Shown in pieces: positions 52,214-60,428 of a stretch of DNA of 63,139 nucleotides. The notes under the pieces are model-generated. The model did not search any database. It was given only the letters and a program-made list of their open reading frames with translations, and had not been told where the DNA came from. This DNA comes from Desulfobulbaceae bacterium (lineage in GTDB: Bacteria; Desulfobacterota; Desulfobulbia; Desulfobulbales; Desulfobulbaceae): positions 1 to 63,139 of the forward strand of contig JAMJFO010000013.1 of assembly GCA_023544645.1 (NCBI GenBank). Direction: 5' to 3'. Position numbers and translations under genes: made by a program. Each line of letters opens with the position of its first letter. The first letter of the stretch is position 1.

Positions 52214-54573
52214 TGGTCAATGAAAAGAGCTTGACTCAATCCCGGGAATATACCGAGAACATTATCAACACCGTGCGTGAACCCTTGATCGTTCTGGATC
52301 AGGACCTCAGGGTGGTTTCGGCCAGCCGCTCCTTCTTTCGTGTCTTCAAGGTAATGCCCGAAGAAACCGTGGGGCACCTTATTTACGACCTGGGCAACAA
52401 ACAATGGGATATCCCCAGGCTGCGGGAGCTCCTGGAAACCATCCTGCCCGAGAAAACCACCTTTGATGACTATGAGGTGGAGCACGATTTCGCCACCATC
52501 GGCCGACGGATCATGCTGCTCAATGCCCGGCAGGTTGAACAGGCGTGGGGCAAAGAGCGGATCATCCTTCTGGCCATCGAGGACATTACCGAGCGCAAGG
52601 AGATAGAAGCCGGCCTGGAAAAGACCAGAAAAGAACTGGCGGTTATTAAGAAATCCGCGGATGAAGCCCATGATTTCGCCGAGAGCGTCATCAACACGGT
52701 GCGCGAACCCTTAATCTCTCTGGATCAGGACCTCAGGGTGGTCACCGTCAGCCGCTCCTTCTATGAATTTTTCAAGGTAAAGCCTGAAGAGACAGTAGGT
52801 CAGCTTATCTATGACCTGGGCAACAAACAGTGGGATATCCCCAGGCTGCGGGATCTCCTGGAAACCATTCTGCCCGAAAAGACCACCTTTGATGACTATG
52901 AGGTGGAGCACGATTTCGCCACCATCGGCCGACGGATCATGCTGCTCAATGCCCGGCAGATTGAACAGGCGTGGGGCAAAGAGCGGATCATCCTTCTGGC
53001 CATCGAGGACGTTACAGAACGCAGACGACTGGAAGAACTGCTGGGAAACTCTGAAGAGAGATACAGGAGACTTTTCGAGACCGCAAGCGACGGGATAGTG
53101 CTTCTTGAAAAGGATAAAGGGCATATAGCCCATACCAATCCGGCCGCCGAGAAAATGTTGGGGTATTCGGAAGGAGAGTCCGTTGGGAAAATGCTGCAGG
53201 ATATCGGCGTTGCTCTCGACATGAGTGATTTCTCAGCAACAATGAATGACCTGGACAGGAACGGCATCCTTAATTACGAAAATATTCCGGCGAAAACCAA
53301 GGACGGGCAGGTTCTCTACACGGATATTTATATGGTCGACAAAGCACAGCTGACCCAATGTAATATTCGCGATGTAAGTAAACGGAAGCTCGCGGAGGAA
53401 ACACTTAAAGAGGAAAAAAGAAAACTTGAAGCCCAACTTCGCCAAGCCCAGAAGATGGAGGCAGTCGGCACGCTGGCGGGGGGGATTGCGCACGATTTCA
53501 ATAATATGCTCAATGTGATCATGGGGTATGGCGGCATGGTCCTGGACAAACTTGAATCAGGCAGTCCTTCAAAAGAAGATATGAATACGCTGCTCGCAGC
53601 CGCCGAAAGGGCCGCGAATCTCACTAAAAGGCTGCTTCTCTTCAGCAGAAAACAGGTTGTTGACGTCAAGCCCGTCAACATCAATGAGCTTATTCTTGAC
53701 CTGCGGAAGATGCTTGACCGGATTGTCAGGGAATGCATCGAGTTGCATCTGGACCTTGCGGCCGGCCCCTTGATGGTGCCGGCAGATACCGGGATGCTGG
53801 AACAGGTGCTGATGAACCTCGTCGTCAATGCCAGGGACGCCATGCCGGAGGGCGGACAGCTTTCCATCTGCACCGGTCTCATGGAAATGGATGATGAATA
53901 TGTGGCGATGAATGGATATGGAAAGGCCGGAAGGTATGCGCTTATCACGGTTACCGATACAGGACACGGAATAGACGCGGAAACCCAGAAGAGGATATTC
54001 GACCCTTTTTTTACCACTAAAGGCATTGACGAAGGGACAGGGCTCGGCCTGGCGATCTCCTACGGAATAATACAAAAGCACAACGGCTACATTAATGTTT
54101 ACAGCGAACCGCGACATGGCACGGTATTCAATATATACCTTCCACTCTGCGAAACAGAGCCGTCCTTGGAACGGAAAACACCGGCCGAGGTCCCTGTCAA
54201 GGGCGGAAACGAGACTGTCCTTGTGGCCGAAGATGATCCGCCCCTGAGGGAATTGATCAGAAGAATGCTGGAGGCCCACGGCTACAATGTTGTCTCCGCC
54301 GGGGACGGCAACGATGCGATCACGAAATTCATGGAGAACGGGGAAGGTATCAGCCTCCTCCTGCTTGATATGATCATGCCGAAGAAAAACGGCAAAGAGG
54401 TTGCTGAGGCGATTAGAAAGATCAGCCCCCGGATAAAAATACTCTTTGTGAGCGGATATACCATGGATATCATCAAGGCCAGGGATTTGACCGTGTCAGA
54501 TTTTAACTTCATCCACAAGCCTTTCCAGTTGAAAGAGCTTGTGATGAAGGTGCGGGAGGTTCTGGACAAGTAA
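52213..54573 (+). CDS. Triple-PAS sensor histidine kinase with receiver domain
   Basis: A soluble hybrid kinase of 786 residues. Two nearly identical PAS domains come first (about 12-140 and 155-270), each with NTVREPL, DQDLRVV and LIYDLGNKQWDIPRLR, then a third, different PAS (about 280-400, with RYRRLFETASDGIVLL). The phosphoacceptor helix has GGIAHDFNNMLNVIMGYGG; the ATPase domain has VVNARDAMPEGG and GTGLGLAISYGI. The receiver ends the protein with VLVAEDDPPLRE and the acceptor in LLLLDMIMPKKNGKE. AAAGGAG lies seven bases before ATG 52213. It is preceded by P5 and a receiver remnant. It stands apart from the kinase at 32762 but has the same layout. Confidence 0.92.
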   Translation: MVNEKSLTQSREYTENIINTVREPLIVLDQDLRVVSASRSFFRVFKVMPEETVGHLIYDLGNKQWDIPRLRELLETILPEKTTFDDYEVEHDFATIGRRIMLLNARQVEQAWGKERIILLAIEDITERKEIEAGLEKTRKELAVIKKSADEAHDFAESVINTVREPLISLDQDLRVVTVSRSFYEFFKVKPEETVGQLIYDLGNKQWDIPRLRDLLETILPEKTTFDDYEVEHDFATIGRRIMLLNARQIEQAWGKERIILLAIEDVTERRRLEELLGNSEERYRRLFETASDGIVLLEKDKGHIAHTNPAAEKMLGYSEGESVGKMLQDIGVALDMSDFSATMNDLDRNGILNYENIPAKTKDGQVLYTDIYMVDKAQLTQCNIRDVSKRKLAEETLKEEKRKLEAQLRQAQKMEAVGTLAGGIAHDFNNMLNVIMGYGGMVLDKLESGSPSKEDMNTLLAAAERAANLTKRLLLFSRKQVVDVKPVNINELILDLRKMLDRIVRECIELHLDLAAGPLMVPADTGMLEQVLMNLVVNARDAMPEGGQLSICTGLMEMDDEYVAMNGYGKAGRYALITVTDTGHGIDAETQKRIFDPFFTTKGIDEGTGLGLAISYGIIQKHNGYINVYSEPRHGTVFNIYLPLCETEPSLERKTPAEVPVKGGNETVLVAEDDPPLRELIRRMLEAHGYNVVSAGDGNDAITKFMENGEGISLLLLDMIMPKKNGKEVAEAIRKISPRIKILFVSGYTMDIIKARDLTVSDFNFIHKPFQLKELVMKVREVLDK

Positions 54574-54622
54574 GGAAAAAAATCTACGAGTACTCTCCGA
54601 GCGGAAATTTGCATTTTGGTTT

Positions 54623-54659
54623 CCCCCAATATTTTGATGGGCCGCAATATAGTGAGGCC
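54623..54659 (+). promoter_or_regulatory. Upstream activator element, copy D
   Basis: CCCCCAATATTTTGATGG, then GCAATATAGTGAGGCC. It is the most diverged of the four copies but keeps the layout, and ends 97 bases before the GG of P4, the same as copy A. Confidence 0.7.
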
Positions 54660-54753
54660 AGACAGTTGCTGCGATCCTTGTTTCATTTACTCGTATTTCA
54701 ATTTTTTCCTGTAATTATTGCAGGTTATCGAAGTTTCCGTATGTTTTCGTTTG

Positions 54754-54771
54754 TCGGCACGCCTTTTGCAA
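54754..54771 (+). promoter_or_regulatory. Sigma-54 promoter P4
   Basis: TCGGCACGCCTTTTGCAA has GG (54756) and GC (54768) ten bases apart and the consensus GGCACG. Transcription should begin near 54781. Confidence 0.88.
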
Positions 54772-54808
54772 AATGTTTGATAACACATCTACAACAGAGG
54801 AGATCATC

Positions 54809-55270
54809 ATGAGTGAATTTAATCGAATTCTCGTCGTCGCAAGAATGATCCAGACCTGCAGAACAGCCATTCAACACGGAGCTTCACTTGCCCGGAAATA
54901 CGGGGCCGACCTGTATGTTATTCATTCCGTATACAACCCCTTCGGTCCCAAGGAATGGGGTTTTGGAACCTGGGCGCTTGCCGAGGAGTACGAAAAGAGC
55001 ATTGTCGACATCAAGCGAAAGCTGGCCGGTCTTGTCGATGCGGAAAAAACAAAAGGAATGGCCATAACGGAAATAGTTCGGGAGGGAGAACCCACCGCGG
55101 AAATTCTCAAAACCATTGAGCAGGAAAATATTGATCTGCTGGTCATGCTTGCCCATGAAGAGGGGCGGGTGGAAGATCTTTTTTTCAATCGCAGCAATGA
55201 TGAACTGGTGAGAAGGATGCCCTGTTCAATCATGTTGGTGAAAAAAGAGCCCGGTCCGGCGCTGGACTGA
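54809..55270 (+). CDS. Universal stress protein, UspA family
   Basis: A 153-residue Rossmann-like stress protein. FNRILVVARMIQTCRTAIQHGASLARKYGADLYVIHSV spans the first strand-helix-strand (cut here into its parts ILVVAR and GASLARKYGADL). The usual ATP loop GxxG-9x-G(S/T) near the end is not present; instead the end reads AHEEGRVEDLFFNRSNDELVRRMPCSIMLVKK, so it may not bind ATP. GAGGAG lies six bases before ATG 54809. It is directly under P4 and copy D, and 100 bp before the radical SAM gene, with which it may be co-transcribed. Confidence 0.88.
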   Translation: MSEFNRILVVARMIQTCRTAIQHGASLARKYGADLYVIHSVYNPFGPKEWGFGTWALAEEYEKSIVDIKRKLAGLVDAEKTKGMAITEIVREGEPTAEILKTIEQENIDLLVMLAHEEGRVEDLFFNRSNDELVRRMPCSIMLVKKEPGPALD

Positions 55271-55370
55271 TAAGACCATGCTGGGGCAACAAAGGAAATG
55301 ACTGCGCCGTTGTTCTCGACCGGAAGCCGCATTGCAGGGGTTGGCCACCAATAATTTGAAAGGACGCTCC

Positions 55371-56849
55371 ATGAACATTCTCCTCATTTATCCCCAATAC
55401 CCCGACACCTTCTGGAGTTTCAAGCACTCCCTCAAGTTTATTGCCAAGAAGGCCGCTTTCCCGCCCCTGGGCCTGTTGACCGTGGCCGCGATGCTGCCGG
55501 AGAACTGGCAGAAAAAACTGGTGGACCTGAACGTCGAACCGCTGTCGGATGAGCAGCTGGCATGGGCGGATATGGTTTTTTTGAGCGCCATGATCGTGCA
55601 GAAGGAAAGCGCTCTGCAGGTCATTGAGCGCTGCCGGGCGCACTCCAAAAAGGTTGTTGCCGGCGGCCCGGTTTTTACCACCCAGCATGAGCAGTTTGCA
55701 GGCGTTGACCATTTTATCCTCAACGAGGCGGAAATAACCCTGCCCCTCTTTCTCAAGGATCTGGCCGTTGACCGGCCGAAACCGCTGTATACCTCCGCGG
55801 AGCGGCCTGATATCACCCGAACGCCGGTTCCTCTCTGGTCGCTGATTGATTTAAGAAACTATGCGTCCATGGCTATCCAGTATTCGCGGGGATGCCCGTT
55901 CAACTGCGAGTTCTGCGACATCATCATCATGAACGGCAGGGTACCGCGCGTAAAATCATCGACCCAGATGCAAAGGGAATTTCAGGCCCTGTATGATGCC
56001 GGCTGGCGGAAATCCGTTTTTATCGTTGATGACAATTTTATCGGCAATACCCGGGAAGTGAAACAACTGCTGCCCCCTCTGATTGAATGGCAGCGCGCGC
56101 ATCAATTTCCGTTCACCCTGCTCACCGAAGTCAGCGTTAACCTGGCGGACGACGAGGACCTGATGCAGCTGATGAGCGCGGCCAATTTCTTCAAGGTGTT
56201 CATGGGGCTTGAAACGCCGAACCAGGACAGCCTGGTCGAATGCGGTAAAAAACAGAATACCACCCACAGCATGGTGGATGTCGTGGACACTATCCACCGC
56301 CACGGCATGCAGGTCATGGGCGGGTTCATTGTCGGTTTTGATCATGACCCCGAGAATATATTCGACCTGCAGGTGCGCTTTATCCAGCAGATCGGCGTGG
56401 TCACGGCCATGGTGGGCATCCTGACCGCGCTGCCGCAGACCCGGCTCTGGCATCGGCTGAAGGCTGAAGGCAGGCTGCTCAATGACGCCACCGGCGAGAA
56501 TACGGACGGCTGTCTGAACTTCAGGCCCAGGATGGAAAAAGAGAAACTCGTGGAAGGCTATCAACAGCTCCTCACAACACTGTATACCCCGAAACACTAT
56601 TACCAGCGGATAAACACCTTTCTCAAGAACTACACACCCACCGCCAGGTCCAGGGTAACCGGGGAAGATCTGCTCGCGTTTATTCGAGCCGGCTGGCGGC
56701 TTGGTATCGTGTCCAAGGCCAGGTTTCGCTATTGGAAATTGATTGTGAAAACCTTTTTCGTCAAACGCAGGGCACTGCCCATGGCCGTGGAACTGGCCAT
56801 CCATGGGTTTCATTTCGAAAAGGTTTTGGAGCGGGTTTGTCGACAATAA
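55371..56849 (+). CDS. B12-binding radical SAM protein with DUF4070-type C-terminus
   Basis: A cobalamin-binding domain (about 1-130, starting MNILLIYPQYPDTFWSF and with FPPLGLLTVAAMLP) is followed by a radical SAM core with the cluster motif CPFNCEFCD near residue 182 and a C-terminal DUF4070-type region. Members of this group include hopanoid C-2 methylases (HpnP) and many unassigned enzymes that may methylate unactivated carbons. The canonical B12-ligand motif DxHxxG is not seen; the region reads DLNVEPLSDEQL, so cobalamin may bind base-off or not by histidine. At 493 residues it is family-typical. It follows uspA. Substrate unknown; a membrane lipid is possible. Confidence 0.85.
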   Translation: MNILLIYPQYPDTFWSFKHSLKFIAKKAAFPPLGLLTVAAMLPENWQKKLVDLNVEPLSDEQLAWADMVFLSAMIVQKESALQVIERCRAHSKKVVAGGPVFTTQHEQFAGVDHFILNEAEITLPLFLKDLAVDRPKPLYTSAERPDITRTPVPLWSLIDLRNYASMAIQYSRGCPFNCEFCDIIIMNGRVPRVKSSTQMQREFQALYDAGWRKSVFIVDDNFIGNTREVKQLLPPLIEWQRAHQFPFTLLTEVSVNLADDEDLMQLMSAANFFKVFMGLETPNQDSLVECGKKQNTTHSMVDVVDTIHRHGMQVMGGFIVGFDHDPENIFDLQVRFIQQIGVVTAMVGILTALPQTRLWHRLKAEGRLLNDATGENTDGCLNFRPRMEKEKLVEGYQQLLTTLYTPKHYYQRINTFLKNYTPTARSRVTGEDLLAFIRAGWRLGIVSKARFRYWKLIVKTFFVKRRALPMAVELAIHGFHFEKVLERVCRQ

Positions 56850-56881
56850 GGACCTGTAGGAAAATAAGATGGCCAATATTG

Positions 56882-57151
56882 TGCTCAGATTTGGAGTTCA
56901 GGAGTGGTGGTACATGGTTGGGCGGATCTCTCAGACCGGTTGCGGCTTTCGACCTTCAGAACTTCGAAGAAAGCGATTGGGATGCGAATGTGTCGTTGCG
57001 TGACAGGGTCCAGCTTGAAAACCCGGATTTCCTGAGCCGCAAACTGCAAATCCTCATCGAATACTATAACGGCAGCTCTCCTAACGGACAGTTCTATGCA
57101 CGAGATCCCGAGGAGTTTATCGGGCTCGGTTTTCATTTTATCTATGATTGA
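56882..57151 (+). pseudogene. Remnant of a DUF1207-type gene, C-terminal part
   Basis: A frame without its own start reads RPVAAFDLQNFEESDWD, then VSLRDRVQLENP, ILIEYYNGSSPNGQFY and FIGLGFHFIYD, which resembles the C-terminal barrel part of DUF1207 proteins (normally over 300 residues). The front two-thirds is missing; ATG 56869 is in another frame and stops early. It ends 21 bp before the next gene. Probably a deletion remnant. Confidence 0.6.
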
Positions 57152-57172
57152 TATGAAAGGAAGGAGTTGGGG

Positions 57173-59125
57173 ATGAAGAGTGCGATGAAGATTGTATTGG
57201 CTCTGATTATGGCAACGGCCATGTTGTATGGCGAGGCGACAGGACAACCGCCGCCGATGCCGGCAGAAGAGCAGCCGGAGGTACTGACGCGGGGACCGGT
57301 GAACGAGGCTTTTGCCCAGCCGGTAAATTTGGAAACCCTGGCAGGTTTTACCGCGCCGATAGAGCCCCCTCCCGACATAGAGGAAGTCCCTCCGGCAGAG
57401 AGGCCGGCCGGCGATCATTTTGCCTGGGTGCCGGGCTACTGGGCGTGGGATACAGACAGAAACGGGTATATCTGGGTGAGCGGATGCTGGCGGGCAGTGC
57501 CGCCGGATATGTACTGGGTGCCGGGCTACTGGGCGCGCGCATCGGCGGGCTGGCAGTGGGTGGCAGGATTCTGGGCACCGGTCAGCAATACCGAAATTGA
57601 GTATCTGCCGGCGCCGCCGGCGCTGGTGATCGAAGAACCGCCACCTGCGCCTTCACCGAACAGGATATGGGTACCGCCTTGCTGGTACTGGAGTTACGGA
57701 CAATATATCCTCAGGCCCGGCTACTGGATCGCGGCACAGGTGGACTGGGTATGGGTGCCGTCCCATTACGTATGGACGCCGCGCGGTTATGTATTTGTGA
57801 GCGGGCATTGGGACTACGCACTTGATCGTCGCGGAATACTGTTTGCACCGGTGTATTTTCCGAGGCATATCTATGAGCGCCGGGGGTATTCGTACCCGCT
57901 GAGCATCGTAATCAATATTGATAACTTTCAGTTTGGTCTGTTTTCCCGCCCGCGATACAGCCATTATTACTTCGGCGATTACTACGATAGCAGCTATATC
58001 AGCATCGGCATTTTCCCCTGGTTTGAGTTCGAACAGCGACGCACCTGGTATGACCCGATTTATGCGCATGCCCGCTGGCGCCATCATCGTGATGAACCGC
58101 AATGGGATCGCCACCAGCGACGTGAATATGACCGCCGCCGGTCCGACGTGACACTTCGGCCGCCGCGGACCTATCGCGAAATGGAGCGCAGAGTGAGCAG
58201 TGTGCCTGAGCCCCAGCGAAAGAACTTCCAGATAGTCACGCCAATCACTGACAAGGCTTATTTAAAGAGGTCGGCAATCAAGTTCGAGAAGAGCAGTCCG
58301 AAAGGCCGGGCGCAGATAGCAGAGGATTCAGGTAAAGTTCAGAAATTTATCAAGGAACGGCGCAATTGGGAGGCACAGGGCCCTGGCCGTAAGGACAACA
58401 GGCCGGCACGGGAGCACGTTTCACCAGTCCCGACGAAAAAAGAAATGACGTCGCCGGAGAAGAGTAAGGGATTGGAAATGAAGCCATCGGAAGGTAAAAA
58501 ATCAGCGCCTGGAGAGCCTAAAGGTCGCGTCGCGGAGCCAAGCAGCGGCCGGAAGGGTTCCGCGCCTCCTCCCCAACAGCAACAACCGAAGAGGGATTCG
58601 CCGCGTGAAATGAAAAAAGAAATGACATCGCCGGAGAAGGGTAAGGGATTGGAAATGAGGCCATCGGAAGGGAAGAAATCAGCGCCTGGAGAGCCTAAAG
58701 GTCGCGTCGCGGAGCCAAGCAGCGGCCGGAAGGGTTCTGCACCTCCACCCCCACAGCAAAAATCGAAGAAGATTTCGCCGCGTGAAATTGAACAGCCAAA
58801 GGTGGACAGGGTGAAGGTCCATGCCCCGCCGGTGGTGGACAAGCAGAGCGGCGCTTCCCGTCAAAAAGGGCTGCCATCTCGGCCGACTGAAGAAATGAAC
58901 GCGCCGGTGAAGTCTAAAGGAGCGGAAAAGAAACCAGCGAAGCAGATGCAATCAGCGCCTGCAGGTTCTAAGGGGCAAGGCTCGGCGCCAGGCAAAGGCG
59001 GGAAGGATTCATCCGCTTCGTCCAAGCAGCAGCAGTTGAAAAAAGTTTCGCCGGATGAAACCGAACAGGATCAGTCGGACAAGGGAAAGGAGAAGGGAAA
59101 AGGAAAGGGCGGCGGTTCCCGCTGA
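57173..59125 (+). CDS. Tryptophan-rich YXWGXW-type exported protein with tandem tail repeats
   Basis: A signal peptide (KIVLALIMATAMLYGEA) precedes a domain rich in Trp, Tyr and Pro with repeats such as WVPGYWAW, WVSGCW, WVPGYWAR and WVAGFW, the pattern of YXWGXW-type proteins. A basic, tyrosine-rich part follows (YSHYYFGDYYDSSY). From about residue 420 the tail is disordered and basic, with two nearly identical 58-residue units (58435-58611 and 58612-58788; KKEMTSPEK, PSEGKKSAPGEPKGRVAE, SSGRKGSAPPP) and weaker later copies. It ends in GKGKGGGSR. Possibly a surface or matrix protein that binds polyanions. GGAG lies six bases before ATG 57173. Confidence 0.75.
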   Translation: MKSAMKIVLALIMATAMLYGEATGQPPPMPAEEQPEVLTRGPVNEAFAQPVNLETLAGFTAPIEPPPDIEEVPPAERPAGDHFAWVPGYWAWDTDRNGYIWVSGCWRAVPPDMYWVPGYWARASAGWQWVAGFWAPVSNTEIEYLPAPPALVIEEPPPAPSPNRIWVPPCWYWSYGQYILRPGYWIAAQVDWVWVPSHYVWTPRGYVFVSGHWDYALDRRGILFAPVYFPRHIYERRGYSYPLSIVINIDNFQFGLFSRPRYSHYYFGDYYDSSYISIGIFPWFEFEQRRTWYDPIYAHARWRHHRDEPQWDRHQRREYDRRRSDVTLRPPRTYREMERRVSSVPEPQRKNFQIVTPITDKAYLKRSAIKFEKSSPKGRAQIAEDSGKVQKFIKERRNWEAQGPGRKDNRPAREHVSPVPTKKEMTSPEKSKGLEMKPSEGKKSAPGEPKGRVAEPSSGRKGSAPPPQQQQPKRDSPREMKKEMTSPEKGKGLEMRPSEGKKSAPGEPKGRVAEPSSGRKGSAPPPPQQKSKKISPREIEQPKVDRVKVHAPPVVDKQSGASRQKGLPSRPTEEMNAPVKSKGAEKKPAKQMQSAPAGSKGQGSAPGKGGKDSSASSKQQQLKKVSPDETEQDQSDKGKEKGKGKGGGSR

Positions 59126-59252
59126 AAAGGGTTGCCATCTCCGCCGATTGAAGGAAGACAATTGTAATGTACATGGCAATAAAGAATTTTACCCTCGCAA
59201 CTTTCTGTTACTCTGTTAACCGATTTGCGAAAACCTTTTTTCAGGAGGCAGT

Positions 59253-59675
59253 ATGACCCTATTAGACAATATTATTAGAGTTGGAGGCACAGCCATGATT
59301 TTGAAAGAAATTGCAGACAATATCCGACGTTCAGGACTCCATCGTGAACAAACGCTTCGGCGGAACAGGGCCGGTATGCTGGCGCTCGGTGTTGTTATTG
59401 GCGGCACGGTGGGAGCGGCGGCAGGCGTTCTTTTTGCCCCAAGGGCCGGAAAGGAAACGCGTGAAGATTTAAGCCGCCGCAGTTCCGAGGCCTGGGAAAA
59501 GGTGAAGGAAAACGCTTCCACCACCGGGCAGCAGTTAGTCAGCGCGGTGGAGGAAAAGAGTTCCCGCGTGCGCACAGCGGCTGAGAAGGGTGTTGATGCG
59601 GCCAAAAAGGGAGTTGATGCGGCCAGAGAATCGTTAAAAGAACCATCCGGGGAAAGCGAAGAAAAGAAAGGATAA
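59253..59675 (+). CDS. YtxH-domain stress protein
   Basis: A 140-residue protein with one glycine-rich membrane helix (MLALGVVIGGTVGAAAGVL) followed by the YtxH signature FAPRAGKETREDLSRRSSE, then a long charged helix with short repeats (KGVDAAKKGVDAARESL). YtxH proteins are general stress proteins with one membrane anchor and no known activity. The residues before the helix are basic and cytoplasmic. ATG 59253 follows GGAGGCAGT. A large hairpin lies just after the gene. Confidence 0.85.
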   Translation: MTLLDNIIRVGGTAMILKEIADNIRRSGLHREQTLRRNRAGMLALGVVIGGTVGAAAGVLFAPRAGKETREDLSRRSSEAWEKVKENASTTGQQLVSAVEEKSSRVRTAAEKGVDAAKKGVDAARESLKEPSGESEEKKG

Positions 59676-59682
59676 AGATTGG

Positions 59683-59739
59683 GTAACTACTCAGATCACT
59701 CCTGAAAATGTCTGTTCAGGAGTGTTCCTGAGTAGTTAC
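59683..59739 (+). terminator. Long interrupted hairpin after ytxH-type gene
   Basis: GTAACTACTCAG and CTGAGTAGTTAC pair perfectly, and inside them ACTCCTGAA and TTCAGGAGT pair around eight bases. No T run follows. It may be a Rho-assisted terminator or a repeat. Confidence 0.6.
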
Positions 59740-59778
59740 AAAATTGGATGAAATACTTCACTGGAAAGGAAACCCATT

Positions 59779-60117
59779 ATGGAAGGATACATCACGTTCA
59801 GTCAACTGGGACTGCTTATTATGTTTCTGATAGGGGTGGCGGTGGGCGGCTATGCCATTATCACCCTGAGAAACGTCAACGCCGCATCCAAGGATATCAG
59901 GGCTCTCCTCAAAGAACATAAGCAATCGCTCGACTCGGCTATTCCCAATATCGCCATGGCCTCGGAAGATGTGGTTGCCCTTACCGGCGAACTGCGGACA
60001 GGTCTTGGCGAGGCGAGCAGGGCCATTGCAACCGCTGACCAGATTGCATCGTACGCTGTGGTCATCAGTGAGGCGGCCAAAGTGATGGTCAGCGCTTTTA
60101 CGGCCGCTAAAAAATAA
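59779..60117 (+). CDS. Small membrane-anchored coiled-coil protein
   Basis: A 112-residue protein with one N-terminal helix in the membrane (LGLLIMFLIGVAVGGYAIITL) and a long amphipathic helix (VNAASKDIRALLKEHKQSLDSAIPNIAMASEDVVAL, shown here only in part), similar in build to DUF948-type proteins. GGAAAGGAAAC precedes the ATG. I do not recognise a specific function. It continues the run of short envelope stress genes. Confidence 0.65.
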   Translation: MEGYITFSQLGLLIMFLIGVAVGGYAIITLRNVNAASKDIRALLKEHKQSLDSAIPNIAMASEDVVALTGELRTGLGEASRAIATADQIASYAVVISEAAKVMVSAFTAAKK

Positions 60118-60125
60118 CAACAATA

Positions 60126-60147
60126 CCCTTGCCGAATGTGGCAAGGG
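60126..60147 (+). terminator. Short hairpin after the coiled-coil protein gene
   Basis: CCCTTGCC and GGCAAGGG form a perfect 8-bp stem with a six-base loop. No T run follows. Confidence 0.4.
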
Positions 60148-60169
60148 AGGCGACCAGGAATGAGTGAAC

Positions 60170-60412
60170 ATGAACGAACATAATGATTCAGCCGTGACAA
60201 ACCCGGGCATGGGGAATGAACTGGTCATTTACGAGATGCATGTCGGCACCTTTCACGTCAAGGACGAAGATCACGTCGGCACGTTCGACACTGCTATTGA
60301 AAAACTGCCCTATCTCCAGGAGTTGGGGATCAATGGTGTGGAAATCATGCCGGCGCTTCCCCGGCAAAATCAGCATCGGGCCTTACACGGTGGTGATTTT
60401 TTCGCAGGATGA
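60170..60412 (+). pseudogene. Remnant of a GH13 branching-enzyme or trehalose-type gene, N-terminal part
   Basis: The frame reads [38 protein letters not shown] and GVEIMP, a good match in pattern to the start of the GH13 catalytic domain in GlgB and trehalohydrolases. The normal protein is 600-700 residues; here it stops after about 80 and the frame is lost where the sodB remnant begins. Probably truncated by a deletion. Confidence 0.65.
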
Positions 60413-60428
60413 GTAAAATCGATCAGGC

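Larger units (their letters stand above)
54574..54808. other. Regulatory region before uspA
   Basis: About 235 bases holding upstream element copy D (54623-54659) and sigma-54 promoter P4 (54754-54771). No gene is seen. Confidence 0.7.

Noticed and set aside
58435-58790. CRISPR array from repeated sequence
   Set aside because: The repeats are in-frame coding units of 177 bases with no short spacers.
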